Notes under the pieces: model-generated
What the model was told of the DNA's origin: nothing
Database searches by the model: none
The model's input: the letters and a program-made list of their open reading frames with translations, nothing else
Program-made: the position numbers and the translations under genes
From: Planctomycetota bacterium
GTDB taxonomy: Bacteria; Planctomycetota; Planctomycetia; Pirellulales; UBA1268
Direction of reading: 5' to 3'
Assembly (NCBI GenBank): GCA_018970605.1
Contig: JAGWWA010000018.1
Coordinates: forward strand, 1 to 35,077
Length of the DNA stretch: 35,077 bases
Part shown: positions 19,109 to 29,100 of the stretch, piece after piece
Layout of the letters: each line of letters opens with the position of its first letter
Numbering within the stretch: position 1 is the first letter of the stretch

Positions 19109-20149
19109 TCATTTCCGGGCGCGGGCGGCCCGCATCTGCACGAATCCAGGGATCAGCGCCATCGGGTCGATCGATCGGGTCCGCTGATCGGCTGTCTTCG
19201 TGGTCGCAAGCTGGTCGCCCGATTTCCCGGCCGGGTGGTCGATCAGGATCAGGGACGCCTCTCCGGGCTTGCGGGGCGAGCCTTCGCGATCACGGCTGTC
19301 GTGCCAATCGTCCTTGCGAGAGACCTTCATCTGCTTGAAGAGGGTCCTCGCGTCGCGGTCGTCAGCACCGGCGACGAACACCACAGGCATGCTGGTGCCG
19401 GGCTTTCGCTCGTCGTAGGGAAGAGCGTTCCTCGTGAGGGCGGGAGCGATCGCGAATCCCTTCGTCGCTATCTCAGGGCTGATCATCACGAGTCCTGCGA
19501 CCTCCCGCCCCTGCGGGCCGCTGGCGATGTCGGGCCAGGCAGCGTCAGCTGACACCCAGTGGGCAGCCACGATCGCACCCAGGCCGGAGCCGACGACGAA
19601 CAGCGGCGCCCGCGGCAGCGAACGGTCTTCGTCTCGCTTCTGCTGGCTGACGATCCAGTTTCGGACGCACTCGACATCGCCCCGGATTCCCGACTGATCC
19701 CGGACGCTTCCGCCGCGGGAGGCGGCCATCATCTCGAAATCGGGCTTTTTCAGCGACTTGAAGGCGTCGTCCCTCTTTCGATCGCCGGGCTTTCCTGGGG
19801 GCTCTGAGTCGCCGTGGCCGCGGAGATCCGGAGCGACGACGATGCATTTCGCCGCCTGCAACGCCTTGGCCAGCGGTTCGACGCTGGCATGGGAACCACC
19901 CAGATCGTGCAGAAGAATGACGATTCCTTGGGGAGTCGCGTCGTCCGGGATCCGGTAGCACCAGATCGGGATCGTCCAGCCGTCGCTGGTCGTGACCGTG
20001 TCCTCGTCGATGGTGTCCTTGGGGGTGGCGGGCGCGGGAGCCGGTGCCGGAGCGGCTGTCGGCTGGGCGTGGGCCGCGGACGTGAGGGCCAGCAGCAAGG
20101 CGAGCGGGGCGGACAGACGTGACGGCAGGCGGAGGAGGCCACGAATCAT
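19109..20149 (-). CDS. Secreted alpha/beta hydrolase-fold protein, probably lacking the nucleophile
   Basis: This 346-residue protein has a signal peptide ending in AHA (about 28) and then a Pro/Ala-rich stretch. The alpha/beta hydrolase core shows an oxyanion-type loop LLHDLGGS (79-86), the PDLRGHGDS strand-turn (107-115), and a nucleophile elbow VVGSGLGA (185-192). In the elbow the residue that should be Ser, Cys or Asp is Gly189; the only serine (188) is shifted by one. AGADDRDA could supply the acid, but no clear catalytic His motif is seen. Location outside the cytoplasm and a binding or structural role are inferred. It has no Shine-Dalgarno and is divergent from the VWA gene, with a short UUCG hairpin in its leader. 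Confidence 0.8.
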   Translation of the reverse strand: MIRGLLRLPSRLSAPLALLLALTSAAHAQPTAAPAPAPAPATPKDTIDEDTVTTSDGWTIPIWCYRIPDDATPQGIVILLHDLGGSHASVEPLAKALQAAKCIVVAPDLRGHGDSEPPGKPGDRKRDDAFKSLKKPDFEMMAASRGGSVRDQSGIRGDVECVRNWIVSQQKRDEDRSLPRAPLFVVGSGLGAIVAAHWVSADAAWPDIASGPQGREVAGLVMISPEIATKGFAIAPALTRNALPYDERKPGTSMPVVFVAGADDRDARTLFKQMKVSRKDDWHDSRDREGSPRKPGEASLILIDHPAGKSGDQLATTKTADQRTRSIDPMALIPGFVQMRAARARK

Positions 20150-20183
20150 GGGTTCAACTCAGGAGGCGGGAAACAACAAGACC

Positions 20184-20197
20184 CCGGCCGAAGCCGG
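20184..20197 (-). other. UUCG-tetraloop hairpin in the hydrolase leader
   Basis: On the minus strand CCGGC-TTCG-GCCGG lies about 35 nt upstream of the hydrolase ATG, followed by a T-rich stretch. UUCG loops are exceptionally stable in RNA. It could attenuate transcription or slow decay. Confidence 0.4.
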
Positions 20198-20306
20198 CGG
20201 CACCGATCGAGGCGACACCGATATAGAATAGATACCAAAGGGTGAGATTTTCCACCGGCCGGTCGATGGAACCATGGTCCGGCGGCGAGGCGATCGAGGA
20301 GCGGGC

Positions 20307-22283
20307 ATGGCCGTGCTGGAGTCCGCAAAACGCTGGTGGCAGGAGCAGGCGGGCGACGAGGAAATCCCGCTCGACGGCAACGCTTCAGCCTGGGGGGTGA
20401 GCCTTGTCATCCACGTCGTGCTGTTGCTGGGAATGGCCCTGATCGGCATCCGGAAGTTCGAGCCACCGTCGAACGTGATCAGCATCGTGGCCCCGGCGGA
20501 CGCGATCGAGGACGACGTGGTCGTCGCGCCGGAGATGGTGGTGGGGCCGGAAGAGTCATCGGCCGCAGCATCTGACGCGGAGAATCTCGACGTCGCAGCG
20601 GCCATCGCTCCGGTGATCGCCGACCAGCCGGTCGTCACGGTGGACGTGGTGGAGGCCCCCGAGGGCGAGATCGCCACCGCACCGCTCGACCTGCCGCCGA
20701 CCGCCGAGGAACTCGGCGAGTTCCTGCAGACCGGACGCAGCGGCAGCGGGGACACCGGCGTGGGCACGGCCGGCACGGCAGGTGCCGTCGACCGTCTCAC
20801 GCTGGAGATCGCCGCGTCACTGCAGCAACGGCCGACCATCGTCTGCTGGGTTTTCGACCAGTCGGTCAGCCTCGCCGGTCAGCGTCGCGAGATCGCCAGG
20901 CGCCTGGATCGCGTCTTCGAGGAACTTGGCGTTGCCGATCATGGGTTGAACCACAACGAACTGCTGAACCTCGTGTTTGCCTACGGGCAGAAGGTCACCG
21001 CCGTCATCAAGGAGCCGACGGAGGAGACGGCGCCGGTGATTGCGGCGATCGACTCGATTCCGGTCGATGAGTCGGGCGTCGAGATGACGTTCACCGCGAT
21101 CGCCGAGGCGGCCAAGCGAGCCAAGCAGGCCAGGGCTTCCAAGTCGAAGCACAACGTGATGATCATCGCCTTCACGGACGAAGTGGGCAATGACCAGCAG
21201 ATTGCCGACGAGGTGGCCGCCTTGTGCCGCGCCCAGGCGATGCCGGTCTATGTGGTGGGCGTTCCGGCGCCCTTCGGGATGCGCGAGGTGAGGATGAAGT
21301 TTCGGGAGTTCGACCCCAAGTATGCCGACGACGTGCAGTGGGCCGTGGTCGAGCAGGGGCCGGAATCCCTCTATCCGGAAGTCGTGCGTGTGCGTTCGGG
21401 CCGCGAGGCCGACGAGCCGATCGACTCGGGATTCGGGCCCTTCAGCCTCTCCAAACTCTGCGCGGAGACCGGCGGCATCTACTTCTGCGTGCACGCCAAC
21501 CGCGACGCGACTGGCAGGGTCGCCGACGGCGAGGTGGCCGACATGGCTTCCGGGCTCCGGTACTTCTTCGATCCCAAGGTGATGAGAACGTACCGTCCCG
21601 ACTACCAGACGGCTGCCAGGATCGACAAGATGCTTGCCGGCAACCGGGCGATGAGGTCGCTGGTCGAGGCGGCGCGGAGTTCCGAGATCGCACCGATGGA
21701 TGCACCGACGCTGGAGTTTCCGCGGCGTGACGACGGCGCCCTGGTTCTGCTTCTCGGCGAGGCCCAGAAGAAGGCTGCCGTCCTCCAGCCGAAGATCGAC
21801 GCCCTGCATGCCATCCTGGCCGCGGGCCTTCCGGACCGTGACAGGGTGCAGGAGAAGCGTTGGCAGGCCGGGTACGACCTGGCCCTCGGCCGGGTGAGCG
21901 CCCTGAAGGTGCGGACCGACGCCTACAACATCATGCTGGCCCAGGCGAAGTCCGGGATGAAGTTCAAGGATCCCAAGAACGACACGTGGAGGCTCGTGGC
22001 CGACGACGAGATTTCGGCCGTCGGCTCCCAGACGGAGAAACTCGCCGCCCAGGCTCGCACGGTGCTGACGCGAGTGGTGGACGAGCATCCAGGAACGCCG
22101 TGGTCCCACTACGCCGCGGCGGAACTGCGCAAGCCGCTCGGGTATCGCTGGGAGGAGGCCCACACCGGGGTCAACGAGAAGCAGAACGAAGGTGGCGGCG
22201 GGGGGGGCGGCAATCGGCCGCGCGACGACATGAAACGCACGCTCGCACCGCCGAAGCCGAAGCGCGACGTGAAGCGGCTGTGA
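20307..22283 (+). CDS. Membrane-anchored von Willebrand factor A-domain protein
   Basis: This 658-residue protein has a short cytoplasmic N-terminus, one membrane segment (about 29-48), an acidic linker, and a VWA domain from about 176. The metal-ion-dependent adhesion motif is DQSVS (184-188), and TDEVG follows in the second metal-contact position. After the VWA region comes a segment of about 280 residues without a recognised fold, then a glycine run and a basic tail rich in Lys/Arg/Pro. I chose ATG 20307, preceded by GAGGAG with a 5-nt gap, over an ATG 33 nt upstream. VWA domains bind protein partners through a metal ion; the partner is unknown. No MoxR ATPase or secretion gene is adjacent, which argues against the common MoxR-VWA pair here. 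Confidence 0.82.
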   Translation: MAVLESAKRWWQEQAGDEEIPLDGNASAWGVSLVIHVVLLLGMALIGIRKFEPPSNVISIVAPADAIEDDVVVAPEMVVGPEESSAAASDAENLDVAAAIAPVIADQPVVTVDVVEAPEGEIATAPLDLPPTAEELGEFLQTGRSGSGDTGVGTAGTAGAVDRLTLEIAASLQQRPTIVCWVFDQSVSLAGQRREIARRLDRVFEELGVADHGLNHNELLNLVFAYGQKVTAVIKEPTEETAPVIAAIDSIPVDESGVEMTFTAIAEAAKRAKQARASKSKHNVMIIAFTDEVGNDQQIADEVAALCRAQAMPVYVVGVPAPFGMREVRMKFREFDPKYADDVQWAVVEQGPESLYPEVVRVRSGREADEPIDSGFGPFSLSKLCAETGGIYFCVHANRDATGRVADGEVADMASGLRYFFDPKVMRTYRPDYQTAARIDKMLAGNRAMRSLVEAARSSEIAPMDAPTLEFPRRDDGALVLLLGEAQKKAAVLQPKIDALHAILAAGLPDRDRVQEKRWQAGYDLALGRVSALKVRTDAYNIMLAQAKSGMKFKDPKNDTWRLVADDEISAVGSQTEKLAAQARTVLTRVVDEHPGTPWSHYAAAELRKPLGYRWEEAHTGVNEKQNEGGGGGGGNRPRDDMKRTLAPPKPKRDVKRL

Positions 22284-22362
22284 ATCCACCTCCGTCGTGC
22301 AGGCCGCCTCGAGCCTCACGGTGCGAGGAGCTTCAGGACGGGGCGAGCCGCATTCCCTCGTA

Positions 22363-22470
22363 GGTGCAGGGTGGCAACCTGCTCAGGCATCCCATGATGG
22401 CTCGGGATCCCGTGGTGCCTCGGCGCTGCCCACGCCCTCTCGACGAACGTTTGTCTCGGCTCTCCAGCCA
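22363..22470. repeat. Dispersed repeat between convergent VWA and lipoprotein genes
   Basis: Positions 22425-22468 match 9332-9375 (about 7 differences in 44), and 22364-22416 match 19040-19092 (roughly three quarters identical by eye). A small stem GCAGG/CCTGC sits at 22366-22382. The element fills the gap between two gene 3' ends and may serve as terminator for either. Confidence 0.6.
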
Positions 22471-22475
22471 GACGG

Positions 22476-23123
22476 TCAAAACGCCAGGCTGTCTTCGGCG
22501 AAGACGTCGCGGCTTTCATAGGCGTGGAAGCATCGCGAGATCTTCTGCGACAGCATCTGGAGGAACATGCCGCGGAACTCCGCCTCCGTGCGGTCGGTGG
22601 CCGGGATCGCCGTGTTGGCCGGGAAGGCGAAATCGTCGATCCGCTTTTCGAACAGCACCTTCTTCGTGGCGACCTCGAACGCCCGGACGTGGGCGGTGGC
22701 ACGGCCACGATAGAGCGTCGAGCCCTCGTGAAGCCGGAACTGCTCGAGGTCGATCGCCACCACGATGTCGGCGTCGAGCGACTTCCCGAGGGTGGGATAG
22801 TCCACCCACGAGTTCTCGTCGATCCAGCGGGCCACCTCCTGCTGGCTGATGAGACGCGCGCGACGGACCTTGTTCTCGACCTGCATGCCGACCAGCGCCG
22901 CCAACTCCCGGGCCGATCCGGCATCGCTGAACTCGAGTTCGACGATCGGGCGGCAGACGACCGCCACGTGCTTTCCCTTGAGACCGGTGAACTCCGCCGG
23001 CACGTCGGCCGGCTGGAGCAGGTAGGCGGCGGTGAGCAGGGTCGAGCAGCCGCAGGCGGCTGGCAGCAGCATCGCTGCGGCGAGGGCTGCCAGGCGGAAC
23101 GGGCGGGCCGCGGGGGCGAGCAT
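22476..23123 (-). CDS. Putative lipoprotein, conserved function unknown
   Basis: This 215-residue protein has an N-terminal hydrophobic stretch ending LLPAACGCS, a plausible lipoprotein signal with Cys24 or Cys26 as the lipidated residue (Pro at -3 of Cys24 is unusual). The mature part of about 190 residues alternates beta and helical segments (GKHVAVVCRPI..., DADIVVAIDLEQF..., KKVLFEKRIDDFAFP...). This is reminiscent of envelope proteins that report or bind rather than catalyse; I recognise no catalytic motif. The ATG at 23123 has GAGG 8 nt upstream. It is divergent from tilS. Lipid anchoring is inferred from the signal sequence only. Confidence 0.72.
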   Translation of the reverse strand: MLAPAARPFRLAALAAAMLLPAACGCSTLLTAAYLLQPADVPAEFTGLKGKHVAVVCRPIVELEFSDAGSARELAALVGMQVENKVRRARLISQQEVARWIDENSWVDYPTLGKSLDADIVVAIDLEQFRLHEGSTLYRGRATAHVRAFEVATKKVLFEKRIDDFAFPANTAIPATDRTEAEFRGMFLQMLSQKISRCFHAYESRDVFAEDSLAF

Positions 23124-23246
23124 CGGGATATCCTCGGTGGTGTGGCCGAAATCGGGCCGTCAGGGCGAGGAGGGTAGTCGTGGCCCGCGGGCCGCTCAAT
23201 GCCGCTTCCCTGGGCGATGTCTGGCAGAATGGGCAAGTGACGAACC

Positions 23247-24314
23247 ATGGATACCGTATCTCAGACCGGTAGCGGACACGCCGCGGCCGACCGGGCGGCT
23301 GCGGCGGCGACGTTTGTCGCGGCGGTCGCGACCGCGTTGCCGGCGACCAGCTTCTGGACGATGCCGGTGCTCGTCGCCGTCTCCGGCGGCGCGGACAGCG
23401 TCGGTTTGCTCATCGCGTTGCGGAGGCTCGTGCCCGCCGGGCTCGAGCGGCGGCTGATCGTTGCCCATGCCGAGCACGATCTCCGCGGGGCCGCCCCTGC
23501 CGATCGCGAGTTCGTCGCCGCACTCGCAGCGCACCTCGGTCTTCGCTACGTGTGGCGGCGGGTCGCGGTGCGGGATGATGGTGGCGACGAGGGGCTCGAG
23601 GGCCGGGCTCGGCGGCTGCGATACGACTTCCTCGGTGAGACTGCGCTGGCCCACGGCGCCCGGCATGTCGTGGTCGGCCACACCGCGGACGACCAGGCGG
23701 AAACGATCCTGCAGCGGATGCTGCGGGGCACGGGACTGGCCGGGCTCGGCGGCATGGCGGCGGCGCGGGAGTTGGTGCCCGGCGTTTCTCTGCTCCGGCC
23801 GCTTCTTGGGCTGCGGCGCGAGGCGGCGCGTGGGTTCCTCGAGTCGATCGACCAGCCATGGTGTGAAGATGCGTCCAACGCCGACGTTCGCCATGCCCGA
23901 AACTTCATCCGCCACGAGGTCCTGCCCCGATGCGTGGCAGGACCCTTTCCGGCGGCGGCCGAGTCGCTCGTCCGGCTCGGCCACCAGGCCTCCCTGCTGG
24001 CGGCCGCCATCCGGAGCGCGGCCGATCACCTGCTGGAGGCGCACGCAAGCCGCCATGCCGACGGTGGCATCGTGCTGCGGGCGCCCGAGTTGTCGGGTCT
24101 CGACCGGCATCTCCTCGCGGAGGTGTTCGTCGCGCTCTGGCGACGGGAGGGCTGGCCGCAGCAGGGCATGACGGCCAGGCACTATGCAGCCCTCGCGGCC
24201 GTGGTGGGAGACCCTGGCAGGATTCCCACCCGGGCCGCTGCTACGGACCTGCCCGGCGGAGTGCGGGTGACGGCGCTGCCCGACGGATGGCTTCGCCTGC
24301 GGCGGATGTCCTGA
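23247..24314 (+). CDS. tilS: tRNA(Ile)-lysidine synthase
   Basis: This 355-residue enzyme attaches lysine to C34 of the tRNA-Ile CAU anticodon using ATP, changing its decoding from AUG to AUA. The PP-loop SGGADS is at 46-51. AHAEHDLRG and GHTADDQAETILQRMLRGTG follow in the usual order, and the helical central region includes RRE and NFIRHEVLPR. The C-terminal part is shorter than in E. coli TilS (about 430), ending soon after the substrate-binding domain. A leader of about 38 residues precedes the PP-loop core. It converges on the MFS gene with only 12 nt between stop codons. Confidence 0.92.
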   Translation: MDTVSQTGSGHAAADRAAAAATFVAAVATALPATSFWTMPVLVAVSGGADSVGLLIALRRLVPAGLERRLIVAHAEHDLRGAAPADREFVAALAAHLGLRYVWRRVAVRDDGGDEGLEGRARRLRYDFLGETALAHGARHVVVGHTADDQAETILQRMLRGTGLAGLGGMAAARELVPGVSLLRPLLGLRREAARGFLESIDQPWCEDASNADVRHARNFIRHEVLPRCVAGPFPAAAESLVRLGHQASLLAAAIRSAADHLLEAHASRHADGGIVLRAPELSGLDRHLLAEVFVALWRREGWPQQGMTARHYAALAAVVGDPGRIPTRAAATDLPGGVRVTALPDGWLRLRRMS

Positions 24315-24326
24315 ACGCGGCCGAAC

Positions 24327-25922
24327 TCACGCCGACATCTGAACCCGCTTGTAGCCACCGATGCTCGCGAAGTAGAGCATGAGCCCGAGGTAGATGACCG
24401 CCATCGTGGCCGGGATGTAGGAATCGGCCTTGAGCGTTTCGCGGTCGCCCTGCTGGTCGGCCTGCACCGCCTGCTTCTGGTCCGCGGTCGCCGCATTGCC
24501 GGCGTCCCGAGCGGCCTTGACCTTTGCGCCATCGAGGCCGAAGGCCTGCGAACTGGGGATGTTGAGGAACCGGCTCGGCGTTTCCGAACGGTACTGCTCG
24601 TAGACCGCCTGATTGGCCGTCAGCAGCGACTCGCCGGCGAAGCGGTCCTTGCAGTAGCCGAGCCCCGGGCCGCCGATCAGGCCGGCCGAGAGCATGCCGA
24701 TGCCGCCCATGATCGACATTGCGACCGCTCCCGTCTGCGGAAAGCGATCGCCCACCACGGCGAGCATGGTCGGCCAGAAGAACGTCTTGCCGACCGCATA
24801 GATGCCGAGGGCCGCGAGCGCTGCCGGGAACGTGTCCATGCCGCTGGCGAACCGCAGGCCGATGAACGCCAGGATGGATGAGACCAACAGCAGGCCGATC
24901 GGCGAGAGGCCGAGCCTGGTCTCGATGAAGTGGGCACAGAATCGCAGGCCGAACATGATCACCGAGGTCCAGATGAACAGGGCCTTGCCCTGCTCGGAGG
25001 AGAAGAGGTTGCCCGTGATGTTTTGGATCCAGCTGTCGGTCCCCAGCTCCACGGCACCCACCAACGCGTGCGTGACGAACAGGATGAAGAGCATCACGGA
25101 GCCGAGCGAGAACTTCGTCATCGCGGCGACGGCGAGGAGCAGCAGGCCGCCGAGGGCGTAGCCGATGGCGGCGGCGTTGTCGGGGACGAAGTTCTTGAGG
25201 ATGTCCCCGAAAAACAGCGAAAGCAGGTAGCAGGCCACGGCGGCGCCGAGGATGCCGACGTCGCGGAACATGTCCACGAAACTTGCCCCCTTCGCCGCCG
25301 CCTCCGACTTGGGGAACGTCTGGCCGAGAAACATCAATGCGTAGATCGCGGTCGGGATGAGATACAGCGCCAGCTGGAGCTTCCAGTCCAGGTGCAGCCG
25401 GTCGTCGAGGAACCAGCCCGCCACGGTCCCGAGCACCATGCCGGCCGGCCAGCTGGCGTGGAGGATGTTGAGATAGTGCGTGCGGTTGTGCGGGAAGACC
25501 GTCGCGACGAGCGGATTGGCCACGGCTTCGAGCGTGCCGTTGGCAAAGGCGAAGATGAACGAGCCCCAGAAGAGCATCTGGTACGCATTGTCGGGCGACG
25601 ACGCGCTGAAGGTGACGAGCGCCGAGAGAATGTGCCCGGCGAGGGCGAGCGCCACGAGCTTGCCGTAACCGATCCTGTCGACGATCACGCCGCCGATGAT
25701 GATTCCGAAGCAGAAGCCCGTGAGGCCGGCGCCGGTGATCTGACCCACCTGGGAGGCGGTGAACCCGAACTGCTCCCGCCAGTTGTCGAGGATGCCGCCG
25801 CGGATGGCGAAGCCCACGCCTGCCGCGAGGATCGCCATGAATCCGGCCCAGAGGAGGCGGTGGGCGTTGGGGTAGGCGCCGGCCAGGTCACCGGACGAGG
25901 GGGAGGTACGGGTGGCGGCCAT
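24327..25922 (-). CDS. Major facilitator superfamily transporter (FHS/sugar-permease-like)
   Basis: This 531-residue polytopic protein has about 12 membrane segments, the first starting at [21 protein letters not shown]. The intracellular loop [15 protein letters not shown] and the segment [26 protein letters not shown] recall the fucose/glucose-galactose permease branch. Between the last two membrane segments lies an unusually long hydrophilic stretch of about 90 residues rich in Ala, Gln, Asp and Lys, probably exposed outside. The substrate cannot be told. I chose ATG 25922 because the 74-residue upstream extension is basic, lacks family similarity and overlaps the predicted promoter. The gene is divergent from the AsmA-like gene. 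Confidence 0.85.
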   Translation of the reverse strand: MAATRTSPSSGDLAGAYPNAHRLLWAGFMAILAAGVGFAIRGGILDNWREQFGFTASQVGQITGAGLTGFCFGIIIGGVIVDRIGYGKLVALALAGHILSALVTFSASSPDNAYQMLFWGSFIFAFANGTLEAVANPLVATVFPHNRTHYLNILHASWPAGMVLGTVAGWFLDDRLHLDWKLQLALYLIPTAIYALMFLGQTFPKSEAAAKGASFVDMFRDVGILGAAVACYLLSLFFGDILKNFVPDNAAAIGYALGGLLLLAVAAMTKFSLGSVMLFILFVTHALVGAVELGTDSWIQNITGNLFSSEQGKALFIWTSVIMFGLRFCAHFIETRLGLSPIGLLLVSSILAFIGLRFASGMDTFPAALAALGIYAVGKTFFWPTMLAVVGDRFPQTGAVAMSIMGGIGMLSAGLIGGPGLGYCKDRFAGESLLTANQAVYEQYRSETPSRFLNIPSSQAFGLDGAKVKAARDAGNAATADQKQAVQADQQGDRETLKADSYIPATMAVIYLGLMLYFASIGGYKRVQMSA

Positions 25923-26054
25923 GCGGTGGTGCCTCGTGGGTGGAGCGACTGAGAAACGGGAATGGGATCGGTGACTGGACCATGCGACGGGGGAGCACGG
26001 CCGCCGGTCGTGGCGGCGAAGCCGGTTCCCCCCGGAACCAGGCGATGTCGCGGC

Positions 26055-26063
26055 ACTATAGCA
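26055..26063 (-). promoter_or_regulatory. Extended -10 promoter element for the MFS gene
   Basis: On the minus strand TGCTATAGT fits an extended -10 box (TGn-TATAGT). No good -35 is seen. A transcript would have a leader of about 125 nt before the MFS start. Confidence 0.4.
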
Positions 26064-26193
26064 ATCGGCGCAGGCTGGTGAAATGGCGGGTTTTCCGGCG
26101 TTCCGCGGCTGCCGCCGTGGCTTGACCCCCCGCGGCCGCGGCACCTACCTTCCCGCCTCGTTTGTCAGCCTCGGGGTGCCCTTGCGCCGGCCC

Positions 26194-29100
26194 ATGAGAT
26201 CCCTCGCCGACTTCCTCTGGACGATCGTCCGCTGGGCGCTGCCGCTCTCCGTGGCGGCGGTCGTGGTGGCGGTCGTACTGGGGTCGAATCGTGTCGGGGA
26301 GGAGGTCCGCCGTCGCGTCGAGGGGAGGTTGCAGGCACTGCTGCCCGAACTCGCGGTTCACGTCGGCGGTGCGAGTCTGGTCGAGGGCGAGGGCATCGTC
26401 CTCAGACGCATCACGGTCGTCGATCCCTCCCAGCCATCCGACAGGAACTCGTTGATCACGATCGAAGAGGTGCGGGTCGCGTGTGGCACCGGGCTCAAGG
26501 ACCTGATGGCAGGCGATCCACAGATCACCTCGGTACGGGTCATGCGGCCTGTCGTGCACGCCCGTCGTGGCGCCGACGGAGGTTGGAGCCTCGGCCCGCT
26601 GGCGGCGCGGCGGCGCGCCGGCGGCCTCGCCGTACCGGTGGCCATCGACGATGCGACGCTGCTCGTCGATGCCGATGGTGTGGGGGGCCGCTTGACCCTG
26701 CGGAACATCGGCATCGACCTGCGGCCGGCGGCCGGCCTCGACGGGGAGGCCGCCATCGTCGTTCGCGGGGCGGTGGGGGGCGATCTCTTCGACAGGGCCG
26801 TGTTCGAGGGACGGATCCTGGCGGCCGGCGGGTTCGAACTCGCCGGGCAGGTCGAATCGCTCGAACTCTCGCCGCGACTGCGGAGCCTGGTGCAGGCCGC
26901 CGCCACGGCTCCCGAATGGCTCGTCGGACTGCGGGGCCGCCTCGACGTCGATTGGCGGGCTTCGGGCAACCTCGCCGCGCTCGATCGCTCGTCCTTCAGC
27001 GCGGCCGGGCGGCTCGAGTCGGGGCACTTCGAGTATCCCGGCCTGCCCTTCACGATCAGCGATGTGTCGGCGGCGTTCACGGCCGACCCCGGCGGCGTGA
27101 CGATGGAGCGGGTGGAGGCCCATTCCGGCTCGACGCTGGTTCGTGGTTCCGGCCGGCTCGTCGGCTGGGATGCAGCGGCCGACTTCGACGTGACGGTCGA
27201 GGCGGAGCGGATGCTCGTGGGCCATCACTGGGAAGGTCTCCTGCCTCAGCCGGTGGCGGCACACTGGAGCAAACTGCTTCCGGCTGGCGAGGTCGATGTG
27301 CGGGCCCATCTCGTGCGGCACGCCGGCGTGGTCACCCCCGACGTGTCGCTGCGGTGTCGCAACGTGTCGCTGACCTATTACCGCTTCCCGTACCGCGTCG
27401 ATCGCACCGTCGGCACGGTCACCCTCAAGGACGACCTCCTCTCGATGCACCTCACCGGTGAGGCCGGGGGGCATCCCGTCACCGTGGAGGGAGCCGTCCG
27501 CACGACGAACGGTGGTCGCGGGTTCGTCGAAGTTCGCGGCGACGGCATGCGGATCGACGACGCGCTGCTTGCCGCCATGCCCACGCGGAGCGCCGACATC
27601 GTGCGGTCACTTCGCGGTGCGGGCACCTTTGATTTCGTGTTCCGCCACGACCGGTCGGCCGATCTGCCCGGCGGGTTCGCCAACTCGCTGGGCATCCACC
27701 TCGCACAGTGCACGATGGCCTATGCCGGCTTTCCCTATCCGCTTGGAAACGTGACCGGCAGCATCCACATGGACCGCGGCAACTGGACGATTCGCGAGAT
27801 CACCGGCTCGAACGACACGGGTGTCGTGCGGTGCACCGGCCGCCTCCAGCGCATCGGCGAGGATGACAGCGAACTGACGCTGCACCTGGCGGGAACCCAC
27901 GTGGTGCTCGAGAAGGAACTCCGCGACGCCTTGCCGCCCGGCGTCCGTCGCATCTGGGATGACGTCACGCCCCGCGGCACCGCCGAGTTCACCGCCGAGG
28001 TGAAGCATCGCGTCAAGCAGCGACGGACCGAGGTGGAGATCGTCGCCGCGCCGCAGGGCGATACCGTGTCGATCGAACCGGCCTGGTTTCCCTACCGGCT
28101 CGAGCGGCTCCGCGGCCGCCTGCACTGGAAGGACGGCACCCTCGCCTTCGACGACGTTCGCGGCGCCCACGCCCGGACCGCGGTGTCGGCCGAGGGCACC
28201 TGCCGGTTCTCACCCGACGGCGGCTGGCACGTATCGTTCGCCCGGCTCGCCGCCGACCGGTTTCACGCCGATCACGACGTGCTCCGGGCGCTCCCGTCCG
28301 GGCTGCGGCAGGCGGTCGCCGGCGTGCGGCTGCGGGGCATGCTCTCGGTGGACGGAGCGCTCGAGATCTATTCCACGGCGCCGCAGGTCGTGGCGGGCCC
28401 CGGCGGCCGCCCGGAGGCGGTGCCCGGCCCGGCGGCCGCGGCATGGGACATGCAACTCGACATGGAGCAGGCGGCGCTCGATGTGGGGATGCCGCTGGAG
28501 CACGTGCACGGCGGGATCCGGCTCCGCGGCCAATCCGATGGCTCGACGTGGCGGAGCCTTGGGGACGTGGCGCTCGACAGCGCCATGTGGCGGGGCGTGC
28601 AGCTGACGGCCGTGCGCGGCCCTCTGGCGATGGATGCCGCCGGCGCCCGATTTGGAACCCAGGCCGCCGCCGACCAGCGGGCATCGCCCCGGCGGATGAC
28701 GGCGAAGGTTGCCGACGGCACCCTTGAGGTGAACGGCAGCGTGGCGGCCGGTGAAGACGGAGCCTTCGCGGTGACCGCAGCGCTGGCGAATGCCGATCTG
28801 GCCAGGCTCGCCGGCGACATGAGTGGCGGGCCGCACCGCTACCGGGGACGCATGCACGGCGGCATCGAAATCCGCGGATCGCGGGCCGGCACTCACTCGC
28901 TCGTCGGCAGAGGACAGGTGAAGCTCACCGATGCGGACATCTACGAACTTCCGGTGACGGTCGCCCTGCTGAAGATCCTGCGGGTGAAGAATCCCGACCG
29001 CAACGCCTTCACCAGCAGCCTCGTCGATTTCCGGATCGAGGGGCCGCATGCCTACCTCGACACGATCGAACTCTCGGGCGACGCGATCAGCCTGGTGGGC

